NCBI GenBank assembly: GCA_963762315.1
Contig: CAVXKO010000007.1
Coordinates: forward strand, 1-64,000
Origin: RPQJ01 sp963762315
Lineage (GTDB): Bacteria; Pseudomonadota; Gammaproteobacteria; Steroidobacterales; Steroidobacteraceae
Direction of reading: 5' to 3'
DNA length: 64,000 nt
The number at the start of each line of letters is the position of its first letter. Within the stretch, counting starts at the first letter, position 1. Position numbers and translations under genes: made by a program. The notes under the pieces were generated by a model, which was not told the DNA's origin, made no database searches, and was given only the letters and a program-made list of their open reading frames with translations. Below are positions 34,676-42,248 of this stretch, one piece after another.

Positions 34676-36398
34676 GCGGCAGCCCGAGCGTGGCGCCCAG
34701 GGCCTGGAAGCGCGGGTCACCGTGGAGTCTGGCGAAGGCAGGGGTCACGAACATGAACGGCAGGGAACTGGACAGTTCGCGGGCGGCGGCAGCGAGCCAC
34801 GCGAGTGCTTTCTCGTCCAGAACTGCGGCGGCGGCGGCCCGCGCCATCGTCCAGGACGATACGCGCTGCCCGGTCGCGAGGCTCTCCATCGCCCGGTAGT
34901 GCGACAGCGCGGACGCCGTGTCGCCGGCCGCGCCCGCGACCAGCGCCGCGTACTCGTGCCACTGTGGATCCGCACCCGAGGCAGGCTTGAGTTCCTGCAG
35001 CAATGCGTCAGCGGCAGCGCGCTGACCCGCGAGCGCGAGCGCCCAGCACAGCCGCAACTGGCCGGGCCTGTGTCCCGGCGCAAGCTCCAGCGCCCTGCCG
35101 AGCGCCTGCACGGCCGCGTCGTAGCGCTGTTGCAGGATCATGTGATCGCCGACGTTCATGTTGATGCCGACGTCCAGCGGATCCACCAGCAGCGCCTGGT
35201 CCATCCAGGCCGACGCGTCTTCGAAGCGGCGCCGCACGGCCGACACGTTGGCCAGCGACAGCATGGCAAGTGCGTAGCTCGGCAGCAGGTGCAAGGCCCG
35301 CTCGAGGTCGGTCACCGCGCCGTCAAAGTCGCGCTTGAAGAAAAAGCGGATGGCCCCGCGGGTCGACAGCGCGATGGCGAGATCAGGTTCGAGCATCAGC
35401 GCGCGGTCGAGATGGGATTCACACGTCGCGACCAACTGTTCCGCATCGAGCGCACCGTAGTGCGCCAGCAGCATCTCGCTCTCCGCCATCGAGGCCCAGC
35501 CGTACGGATAGTCGGGCACCGCAGCGGTCACCGCCTGGAAATGCCCAAGCGCCTCGCGCAGCGTCGGTGCAGTGCGTCGGCTCACGAGCTGCCGGCCGCG
35601 CAGGTACTCGCGCATGACCGTCGGAGACAACGACGGCGCGTCGCTCGACGCAAACTGCCCCTTGCCCAGCTGCTGCCGGATGGCGGACGCAATGCGCCGG
35701 ACGATCTCGTTCTCCAGCACCAGCAGGTCCCTGAGGTCGCGCACGTAGTCCGCTGCCCAGATGTGTGCGTCGGTGCGCACGTCGATCAGCTGCGCCACCA
35801 CCTGCAGCCGGTCGCCCGCCTGCAGCACCGAGCCCTCGACCATCCACGCCGCCCCGGTCGTCTCGGAGATTTCGGCCAGGGTGGCCGGCCTGCCCTTGAA
35901 CTGCATGGCGGTGGTCCGCGAGATCACCCGGATGCCCGGCAACGCAGCGAGTCGCGCGATCAACAGTTCGGTGACACCGTCGGCGATGTAGTCCTCGGAC
36001 TCGGCGGACAGGTTCTGGAATGGCACGACGAGAAGCGACTCGGTCTGCGCCGCGCTGGCCACGGTCGCATCGGTACCAAGCGCCGTGACCTTTGCCAGCA
36101 GCCGGTAGCCGCGCTTGGGAAGCGTCTCGAGGTAGGCCGGCGCCTTCGGATCATCGCCGAGCGCGCGACGCAGCTGGCCGATGCACCGGGTCAGCACGTC
36201 CTCGCTGATGTAGCCGCGCGGCCACACCACCCGGGTGATCTGCTCGCGCGTGCGAACCCCTGGCGCATGCCGGGCGAGTTCGACCAGCACAGCCATCGAC
36301 TTGGGTTCGACCCGCAGGTTTCCGCCCGGACCGGTGATCCGGCCCTCCAGTGGAAACACGCCCAGGTCGCCGATCATGAAGCCGGCTTCGATTGACAC
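34665..36398 (-). CDS. Winged-helix (CadC/OmpR-like) + TolB-like + TPR transcriptional regulator
   Basis: 577 residues from a GTG at 36398; Met8 at 36377 is an alternative start. Residues ~8-105 form an OmpR/PhoB-type winged helix (LRVEPKSMAVLVELARHAPG, REQITRVVWPRGYISEDVLT, LRRALGDDPKAPAYLETLPK, RGYRL). Residues ~120-240 are a TolB/FlgO-like domain (SLLVVPFQNLSAESEDYIAD, VTELLIARLAALPGI, GSVLQAGDRLQVVAQLIDV). The rest (~260-560) is TPR repeats. Unlike CadC it has no transmembrane helix, so it should be a soluble DNA-binding regulator with a protein-interaction tail. It lies between two exported-protein genes that carry an identical three-repeat operator, so I infer it controls both and possibly itself. 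Confidence 0.85.
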   Translation of the reverse strand: MSIEAGFMIGDLGVFPLEGRITGPGGNLRVEPKSMAVLVELARHAPGVRTREQITRVVWPRGYISEDVLTRCIGQLRRALGDDPKAPAYLETLPKRGYRLLAKVTALGTDATVASAAQTESLLVVPFQNLSAESEDYIADGVTELLIARLAALPGIRVISRTTAMQFKGRPATLAEISETTGAAWMVEGSVLQAGDRLQVVAQLIDVRTDAHIWAADYVRDLRDLLVLENEIVRRIASAIRQQLGKGQFASSDAPSLSPTVMREYLRGRQLVSRRTAPTLREALGHFQAVTAAVPDYPYGWASMAESEMLLAHYGALDAEQLVATCESHLDRALMLEPDLAIALSTRGAIRFFFKRDFDGAVTDLERALHLLPSYALAMLSLANVSAVRRRFEDASAWMDQALLVDPLDVGINMNVGDHMILQQRYDAAVQALGRALELAPGHRPGQLRLCWALALAGQRAAADALLQELKPASGADPQWHEYAALVAGAAGDTASALSHYRAMESLATGQRVSSWTMARAAAAAVLDEKALAWLAAAARELSSSLPFMFVTPAFARLHGDPRFQALGATLGLPRAD

Positions 36399-36539
36399 TC
36401 AGCGCGACCCTGCCCTTGGTGGTCGGCAAGGTAACACCCCGCACGGGCAAGCGCACGCGGCACCCGGGTCCAGCGCTGTCTCGGCACCGCCGTCCACACG
36501 TCCAATCCGGTGGATCGACAGCCTCCGCCGGTATGAAAT

Positions 36540-36595
36540 CCTCGGAATTTCCTCGGGGTTTCCTCGTGCCAAACGAAGCATCTTCTGGTGATACT
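36540..36595 (+). promoter_or_regulatory. Operator/promoter block of the PEP-CTERM gene
   Basis: CCTCG at 36540, 36551 and 36562 (11-bp period, embedded in TTTCCTCGGGGTTTCCTCG), GCCAAACG at 36568-36575, then GGTGATACTCG with GATACT at 36590-36595. It matches, in inverted orientation, the block before the S8 peptidase (34484-34539), including the 20-bp distance from the last repeat to GGTGATACT. It lies between the divergent regulator and the leader/PEP-CTERM genes, so it could also mediate autoregulation. Confidence 0.65.
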
Positions 36596-36634
36596 CGCCT
36601 GCAGCCGCGGCAACGAGAAGAAAGGTGAGACGTC

Positions 36635-36730
36635 ATGCCAATCAAGAGCGCTCGTCCGCGGCCCGTAATCGTCAAGGTCGCTTTGTCAGGCGAGCCTGAA
36701 CAACAAAACTATCGGGAGAACAAAAAATGA
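36635..36730 (+). CDS. 31-residue leader ORF coupled to the PEP-CTERM gene
   Basis: The ORF begins MPIKSARPRPVIVKVALSGE and ends QQNYRENKK; its TGA (36728-36730) overlaps the ATG of the PEP-CTERM gene (36727-36729). A good AAAGGTGAG box precedes it. Its N terminus resembles the leader ORF of the S8 peptidase gene (MPFNAARP). The ~130-bp 5' leader between the candidate -10 and the main start is otherwise featureless. Confidence 0.5.
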   Translation: MPIKSARPRPVIVKVALSGEPEQQNYRENKK

Positions 36731-37386
36731 GTCGCTCATTGATTATCGCCACCGTACTCTTGTTGGGCAGTGGCGGCGCGATGGCATCGACCATTCCGGG
36801 TCTGTACAACACCGGAGTCGATGGCAATGGCGTCCAGTTGGTCGGGGCAGGCGTTAACGATCCGCACTGGCTCAATTCAAACGGGAGTGCGGCGGTTACC
36901 GCCCCCTTGAGCGGCTTCTACGTGCAGGAAGGGCAAAACGGCGGTTCCACGTTGTCGCGATGGATCAATTCAAACGGGCTGGAGGGATCGCAACCGACCA
37001 GTTACGTCTTGAGCCTGCAATTCACTCTCACCGGCTTCGATGCGGCAACCGCTTCGATCGCTGGCCGCTTCGCAGTGGATAACTGCGGCAGCATCAAGCT
37101 GAACGGTGCGACGGGCGGCACGATCGCCAATTGCGATAGCTTGAACTCATTCGGCGTATTTACGAACTTCGGCTTCAACAGCGGCTTTCTGCCGGGGCTC
37201 AACACGATTACGTTTGAGATCACGAACGAACCGAACTCGTTGAGCGCGGGACGCGTGGAGTTCACCAGCAGCGATGTGCAGGCAATCACGGGGGGACCTC
37301 CAACGGACGTCCCCGAACCGGGCACGCTCGCGCTGCTCGGCTTCGGCCTCGTCGGTCTTGGCTTTACGAGACGTCGCGAAGCGTAG
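36727..37386 (+). CDS. PEP-CTERM sorting-domain exported protein
   Basis: 219 residues. The signal peptide MSRSLIIATVLLLGSGGAMA is followed by a Gly/Ser/Thr-rich beta-sandwich body and a classical PEP-CTERM tail: VPEPGTLALLGFGLVGLGF then TRRREA. Such proteins are exported and processed by exosortase, usually into the exopolysaccharide/biofilm matrix; no exosortase gene is in the window. The body (CGSIKLNGATGG, ITFEITNEPNSLSAG) resembles carbohydrate-binding PEP-CTERM proteins. It shares its promoter block with the S8 peptidase, and its start overlaps the leader ORF. Confidence 0.9.
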   Translation: MSRSLIIATVLLLGSGGAMASTIPGLYNTGVDGNGVQLVGAGVNDPHWLNSNGSAAVTAPLSGFYVQEGQNGGSTLSRWINSNGLEGSQPTSYVLSLQFTLTGFDAATASIAGRFAVDNCGSIKLNGATGGTIANCDSLNSFGVFTNFGFNSGFLPGLNTITFEITNEPNSLSAGRVEFTSSDVQAITGGPPTDVPEPGTLALLGFGLVGLGFTRRREA

Positions 37387-37553
37387 CGCGCGCTCAGTTT
37401 GAGATCACAGGATCCCGCCGCGCGAGATCCTTGATCGATCGCACGCCCAGCCGCCGCAGATCATTTCTGCCGCGTGCCACCGGTTCGCCACGGGCCGGGA
37501 AACACCGGATCTCCTGAGGGATGCGGCGTGCACCTGTCGGCCGAAATACCGCC

Positions 37554-38021
37554 TTACTTGCACGCCACCACGGTGTCCTGGGCCGCCACGATCTGCCACT
37601 TTCCCTCGCGCTTGAGCCAGGTATCGGTCCACACCTGGCACCGCTTCGACATCTGCCCGGACGCGTCGTTCTGCATTCGGCTCTCAGCGCCGTAGGCGAT
37701 GGCGACCTCATCGCCGAAGAACCGAACCTTCACGTCTCCGAGCTGACACTCACGAGCAAGCGCGTTCAGGTCAGTCGTGATCGCCTCTGCCTTTCCGTAG
37801 CGTCCACCCTTGGTGGACGTCCCCTGGAAATCGTCGGCAATCACGTCCTTGAGCCCTGGCTGCGGCGCGCAAGCGCTCTGCGCCCACATCTTCTCGACCG
37901 CGACCATCGCCCGCACGGTGGGATCTTCCGCCGTCCCCCATCTCGACCCGTCGGCCTGCGCCGTCTCGGGCACGATTCCCGACAGCAGCACCAGCACTGC
38001 CACGCCCACAGCAATCTTCAT
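37554..38021 (-). CDS. Secreted SnoaL/DUF4440-like (NTF2-fold) protein
   Basis: 155 residues from the ATG giving MKIAVGVAVLVLLSGIVPET (signal peptide). Upstream in-frame Mets would add ~14 residues. The mature part fits the DUF4440/NTF2-like fold: VRAMVAVEKMWAQSACA, LKDVIADDFQGTSTKGGRY, KVRFFGDEVAIAYGAES and WTDTWLKREGKWQIVAAQDT. The C-terminal WxxxxGxWxivaxQ is the family hallmark. Cysteines near 65, 105, 143 and 168 could form disulfides in the periplasm. The ligand is unknown. Confidence 0.75.
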   Translation of the reverse strand: MKIAVGVAVLVLLSGIVPETAQADGSRWGTAEDPTVRAMVAVEKMWAQSACAPQPGLKDVIADDFQGTSTKGGRYGKAEAITTDLNALARECQLGDVKVRFFGDEVAIAYGAESRMQNDASGQMSKRCQVWTDTWLKREGKWQIVAAQDTVVACK

Positions 38022-38198
38022 GCTTCCCGCCTCCACCGCCATGAATTGACTCTTACCGTGCACCGTCCGCGGCGGACACCTCGCAGGCTGTCAGCCGATC
38101 CGCGAACACCACAACCCGGATCGTCGGCATCATCCGCGCGCCCCAGTCTTCGACACCTGGGCCGAATCTATTCGTCGCCGGAGCATCGCACACGCGGT

Positions 38199-38312
38199 CC
38201 CCCGAATCTCCCCATTCCCACCCGAAATTCAGCACGACCCCAACCGGCAGGCTTGCCGGCATGGGTCAGGTGGAAATGGTCCTCGCCGTCAACGCGTTCC
38301 GTTGTTCACTCC
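38199..38312 (+). repeat. Dispersed ~110-bp repeat, copy 2
   Basis: CCCCCGAATCTCCCCATTCC ... CAGCACGACCCCAACCGGCA ... ATGGGTCA ... CGTTCCGTTG. It is nearly identical to 40132-40240 over the first ~75 bp and similar after that. The two copies bracket the TolB/TPR gene at 38329-40095 as direct repeats. No gene is evident in 38022-38328. Confidence 0.75.
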
Positions 38313-38328
38313 GCCTTTGCGGAGAACC

Positions 38329-40095
38329 TCAGCGCACCAATCGCACGTTGAGCTGGATTGCCGCAAGCCGCTCATCCGACAGGCCCGCAGTCTCCAGCAA
38401 CTTCTGCCACCGCCGGTCTGACTTCAACGGCGCCCATCGCGGATCCACGCGGAGGTCCCGCACGTGAAAGGCGCCCCCGCCATAGGCACGCTCCAACGCA
38501 TCAAATGCCTTGTCGATCTCTCCGCGATGCGCGTGCGCCTGCGCGATCGACTCGACCTCTGTCGGGTACCGGGATTCCAACGCTAGTAGTGCGTCGTCCG
38601 ACTTTCGCCGGTCGCGCAGGTCGTGATACGCGACCGCCTGGCCAAAAAGTCGCGCCGCCTCGTCGACTTCCCGGCCGATGACCTCCAGCGCCTGCTCCGT
38701 TTCACCTTGCGCGAGCAGGACCATGCCAAGTCTCATGTGCGCCTGCGAGTACTTCGGGCTGATTTCCAGGACGCGCTTGAATTCACGCTCGGCGTCCTTC
38801 AGCCGCCCAGCGTAGTAGTACGATGCCGCCAGATTGTTGTGCTTTCCCGCGCTCAGGGGATCCCGTGCGACATTGAATTCCTCGATGGCGATCGCCTCAT
38901 CGAGACGGCCAAGCGTCTTGAGCAAGGCGGCACTGTCGGAGAGCGCCGACGGGTTGTTCGGTTCGAGGTCCAACGCCATCTGCAGGTGACGCGCGGCGTC
39001 CGGGAAATTTCGGTCGTACGTCATCGCTATCCATCCGAGGCCCGAGTAAGAACTCGCATAGCGGGGATCCGCCTGGATTGCCTTCTCTTCGGCCGCCCTG
39101 GCTCTGGCGTAACCCTCACTCCATGACACGAGACCGCGATCGGCCTGATCGCTGTAGACGATGCTGAGCCTGTTCCACGCGGGCGCGAAAGCCGGGTCGA
39201 TCTTCAGCACCTGCTGCAGAAGCTGCTCGGCCTGCCTGAGCCCATCTGGACTTCTGCCCCGGGCCAGGTCTTTCGCCTTGAGGTACAGGGCGAAGGCGTC
39301 CGCCCGCGTTGCAGCGGCAGACGGCAACGGACCGAGCAACCTCAGTTGCATCGCGCCCACGACCGCACTTGCGATCTCGTTCTGAATCGAAAAGACGTCT
39401 CTCAGCGGTCGATCATAGCTGTTCGACCATAGCTGGCGATCCTTCCTGGCATCGATCAGGCGAACGACGACGCGCAGCTGGTCACCTGAGCGCTGCACGC
39501 TTCCTTCGAGAACGTGAGCAACCTTGAGTGCATTCGCGATGGTCTGGACGTCCGCGTCCTTGCCTTTGAATGCGAATGACGACGTGCGCGAGGTGACGGT
39601 CAGTTCCGGAATCCTCGCGAGCAGCGTAATGAGCTCCTCGGTGAGTCCGTCTGCAAACTGCAACGACTCCGGATCCGTGGCCAGCGGAATCAGCGGCAGC
39701 ACGGCAACGGACATATCCGGCACGGACTCCGCATGCGTACGCCTGTCAACGTCCGCCGCGTTCCACGCGTCGCCCGTAACACCAAACCACCAGAGAAATC
39801 CGCCGCCGATCACGAGCAGCGCCGCCAGGGTCGCAAACTCGACCTTGCTGACCCGCTGCTGGCCACGATCGCCGTGGTACCACGCGATCACGAGCACGAT
39901 CGGCAAGCCGATGACAAAGCCAAGAATCGCGATCCGCTGCAGCTGCTCCGGCCAGTGAAACGCGTTGCCGACGTAGCCCAGCCCCTGCAGCATTCCCCAC
40001 GCAACGGCGACGTAGCCTAGCCCCCACTGCACCACCTTGCGGTGGCGAAGTTTGCTCCAGGCGCCCTCGCCCGCATGTTCGGTCGGCTCGCTCAC
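38329..40095 (-). CDS. Membrane-anchored TolB/FlgO-like + TPR protein (third member)
   Basis: 588 residues. I choose the GTG at 40093-40095 because GGAGAGG lies just upstream; the longer frame reaches into a repeat. Two or three TM helices lie in the first ~110 residues (VVQWGLGYVAVAWGMLQGLG, IAILGFVIGLPIVLVIAWYH, LAALLVIGGGFLWWFG). A TolB-like domain follows (MSVAVLPLIPLATDPESLQF, ADGLTEELITLLARIPELTV, LEGSVQRSGDQLRVVVRLID), then a long TPR array (~270-560). It is divergent from the DUF1330-linked paralogues and has no DUF1330 partner. A signalling or scaffold role is inferred. Direct repeats at 38199 and 40132 flank it. Confidence 0.85.
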   Translation of the reverse strand: MSEPTEHAGEGAWSKLRHRKVVQWGLGYVAVAWGMLQGLGYVGNAFHWPEQLQRIAILGFVIGLPIVLVIAWYHGDRGQQRVSKVEFATLAALLVIGGGFLWWFGVTGDAWNAADVDRRTHAESVPDMSVAVLPLIPLATDPESLQFADGLTEELITLLARIPELTVTSRTSSFAFKGKDADVQTIANALKVAHVLEGSVQRSGDQLRVVVRLIDARKDRQLWSNSYDRPLRDVFSIQNEIASAVVGAMQLRLLGPLPSAAATRADAFALYLKAKDLARGRSPDGLRQAEQLLQQVLKIDPAFAPAWNRLSIVYSDQADRGLVSWSEGYARARAAEEKAIQADPRYASSYSGLGWIAMTYDRNFPDAARHLQMALDLEPNNPSALSDSAALLKTLGRLDEAIAIEEFNVARDPLSAGKHNNLAASYYYAGRLKDAEREFKRVLEISPKYSQAHMRLGMVLLAQGETEQALEVIGREVDEAARLFGQAVAYHDLRDRRKSDDALLALESRYPTEVESIAQAHAHRGEIDKAFDALERAYGGGAFHVRDLRVDPRWAPLKSDRRWQKLLETAGLSDERLAAIQLNVRLVR

Positions 40096-40131
40096 AAACC
40101 CTCTCCGCAACCCCAGTGTAGCCGAACCGCG

Positions 40132-40240
40132 AACCCCCAAATCTCCCCATTCCCACCCGAAATTCAGCACGACCCCAACCGGCAGGCTTGCCAGGATGGG
40201 TCATGGTGTCACGTCGTTCTCCCCGCCAAGGCGCTCCGTT
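40132..40240 (+). repeat. Dispersed ~110-bp repeat, copy 3
   Basis: CCCCCAAATCTCCCCATTCC through GGTCATGGTGTCACGTCGTT to GCTCCGTTGC, the best-preserved copy. Its left end overlaps the 5' region just upstream of the TolB/TPR start at 40095. 40241-40412 otherwise shows nothing recognisable. Confidence 0.75.
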
Positions 40241-40412
40241 GCTCACGCCCCCCGCCGCCGCGCCGGACGCGTCGTCCGGTGCCGTTCCTCTACTCGCCGG
40301 GTCGGCCTTCTCTCTCGATCTCGCTCCCGGCCGAGCCTCTGACGGCTGCGCTGCGCCGTGCCCTCCGAGAGTCACGGGCAATCCCGCCCGGAACGCTCAC
40401 GGAGCAACGATC

Positions 40413-40736
40413 ATGTCGAACCACCTCTTCACCAGCGACGCTGAGGGCGTCACGCGTCCCGCGACCGCGGACGAAATCCTCGACGCCGCCCGCGCGATCC
40501 TCGCGCGCCGCATCCGCCGCGGCGCCGCCATCTCGAGCCCGCGCGCCACCCGCGAATTCCTCAAGCTCCAGCTCGCCGACCACGGCCACGAGGTCTTCGC
40601 GATCCTCTTCCTCGACAACCGCCACCGCCTCATCGAATTCGTCCCGCTGTTTCGCGGCACCATCGACGGCGCCTCCGTCTACCCCCGCGAGGTGGTCAAG
40701 GAAGCGCTGAGCCGCAGCGCCGCGGCAGTCATTATC
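40413..40736 (+). pseudogene. radC: RadC/JAB-domain gene truncated before the catalytic motif
   Basis: From the ATG at 40413 (GGAG upstream) ~108 residues match the JAB1/RadC family: FLKLQLADHGHEVFAILFLD, NRHRLIEFVPLFRGTIDGAS, VYPREVVKEALSRSAAAVI. The next residues should be the metal-binding (A/L)AHNHPSG..., but the sequence switches exactly here into the dispersed element (40731-40926). The catalytic half is therefore missing. The domain length and lack of an HhH region suggest a plasmid/phage-type stand-alone RadC. Confidence 0.8.
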
Positions 40737-40926
40737 AAATCCATCTGCACGTTCCCGCGGGAACGTCTCGCACGCGTCTGCCCGGCAATTCCCGGTCATG
40801 AAATGGACCGACGCTGCCCATCACGACCTGAAGTCGCAACGGCCGAACTGCGATGCCCTGAGAAAAGCGAGCCCCGGCGCGCGGCCGGGGCTCGGTTGGA
40901 CACGGCGGGTCACGCGACCCGCGAGG
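40731..40926 (+). repeat. Dispersed ~195-bp element, copy 3
   Basis: ATTATCAAATCCATCTGCAC followed by a perfect 18-bp palindrome ACGTTCCCGCGGGAACGT (40749-40766), then CGGCAATTCCCGGTCATGAA, the terminator-like hairpin and TCACGCGACCCGCGAGG. The left edge coincides with the radC truncation; the right edge abuts the acylase fragment. Confidence 0.75.
40861..40893 (-). terminator. Terminator hairpin, duplicate of 4512-4544
   Basis: GAGCCCCGGC / GCCGGGGCTC with a 5-base loop and TTTTC on the minus strand, downstream of the acylase fragment. Confidence 0.7.
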
Positions 40927-41640
40927 TCACTTGCCAGGCTTGAACATCTGCTGGCGATAGAGGTTCTGCATCACCTCGCCGACGTTCTGACGCATCGGGT
41001 AGGTGTCGTTGGTGAGCCAGCGACCGAGCAGGTTCGCGTAGAACGGGCTCGTCAACACGCCGCTCATCCCGCCCGGCAGTGCGGTCTCGCCCTCGATCGA
41101 TCCCGGCCCCATGCCGGGACTGCCCACGTAGCGGCGGTTCGGGCCACTGCCGAACATGAACGCATTCGACGAGTTCGCCCGCGCATCGTGCGAGGACGCA
41201 TCGATGACGCCGAACCCGCCATCGGTGGCGAGACCCCGCAGGGTCTTAAACGACGGCGGGAAGTTGAGATCGGCGTTCGGAATGCTGTAAGGCCCGCCGA
41301 TGCCGTCGAAGACGATGCGGTGCAGCTTGCCCCAGCGATAGTCATCCTGGTTCGTCGAGTTGCCGAATGCCTCCACAAACGCCGGGCCTGACAGCGCGTC
41401 GAGCGCGTCCGCCACGCTCTTCAGCATCACGTAGTCCCGGCGCTGCTCGTTCTGCGCAAGACCCTGCGCCGCGGCCCAGCCGAAGAAGTCCTGGCCCGAA
41501 ACGCCGATGCCGTTGCGCTCGGTGAGGTGTCGCAGCGCCTTCACGGCCATTTCCGAATCGGGTGTCGGCAGCCCGCGATCGACGAGCAGGTGATCGACGC
41601 CGTTGCGGATCGCCTGGCGTGCACGGTCGTATGCGCCCGC
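40927..41640 (-). pseudogene. C-terminal fragment of penicillin acylase (duplicate)
   Basis: It carries the last ~215 codons of the acylase in a single uninterrupted frame, ending ...YANLLGRWLTNDTYPMRQNV...MFKPGK. It lacks the extra C present at 4753-4756 and has a 6-bp in-frame deletion (DGIGGP instead of DGIGVGGP). Upstream, YDRARQ is joined directly to AIRNGVDHLL, an in-frame deletion of ~220 bp relative to the full gene, with GCCTGG/CCCTGG at the ends. Beyond ~41640 another ~2.1 kb is missing and sequence resumes near the DUF805 gene. No start codon or signal peptide remains, and the nucleophile Ser region is absent. Confidence 0.9.
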
Positions 41641-41722
41641 CTTTCCTGCCCCATTCCCCGCTGGCGACCGCCACCCGGCCGCCGCGCACTTCGACTCGAG
41701 TGACCCCCGCTCGACCGGTCAC

Positions 41723-42130
41723 CTACTCCCGCGCCACGGTCGGACTCGGCGTGCCCGGGCCGAGCACCCCCTTAGGATTCGGCCCGAACCGGTTCGCCCC
41801 CGGTTGACTGTCCTGCACCGTGAACACCAGCAGCACGATCGCTCCGATGATCGGAATGAGATTGATCAAGATCCACCATCCATTGCGATCGGTGTCGTGC
41901 AGCCGCCGCACCGTGACGGCGAAGCTCGGCAGGATCGTGGCAAGCACGAACAGCCCGCTGAGCAGTCCCATTCCGGTCTCTTCGCTGAACGTGCCGGTGA
42001 TTTCATCGATGATCGCGAGCGCCACGATCGCAAGGACACAGAACAGCACGAAGTACCAGTACTCGCTGCGCCGCGCCCGACCCTCGAACGTGGCGTACTT
42101 GTTCTTCAAGACGTCCAGGAACCACTTCAT
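41723..42130 (-). CDS. DUF805 inner-membrane protein (copy 2)
   Basis: 135 residues from the ATG at 42128-42130, near-identical to 7652-8059 (IIDEITG versus IIDEVTG; TVARE versus TVTRE at the end). All family motifs are intact (FEGRARRSEYWYF, RRLHDTDRNGWW), so unlike its acylase neighbour this copy looks functional. Its 5' flank matches that of copy 1 up to GAGTGGTTCTCATT, but the TATATA stretch in copy 1 (8136-8141) is CTGCAA-like here, so expression may differ. Confidence 0.85.
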   Translation of the reverse strand: MKWFLDVLKNKYATFEGRARRSEYWYFVLFCVLAIVALAIIDEITGTFSEETGMGLLSGLFVLATILPSFAVTVRRLHDTDRNGWWILINLIPIIGAIVLLVFTVQDSQPGANRFGPNPKGVLGPGTPSPTVARE

Positions 42131-42248
42131 CGCGCCTTCTCCCGGTGATTGTTCGTCTCGTCGCGCCGGCCCAGACCCGCCCGGGCGGGGTGCCCCACCA
42201 CTCATTTGCAGAGAGTGGTTCTCATTCGACCGAGCGAGCGGGCTTATG

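Noticed and set aside
34560..36395. A 611-codon open frame on the plus strand
   Set aside because: It is the antisense of the winged-helix/TolB/TPR regulator. The minus-strand protein has clear domains and the plus-strand translation is Arg/Gly/His-rich without motifs.
37394..37711. Minus-strand ORF downstream of the PEP-CTERM gene
   Set aside because: It is largely antisense/out-of-frame to the SnoaL-like gene. A short GRNDLRRLGVRSIKDLARRD stretch is suggestive but has no recognisable family.
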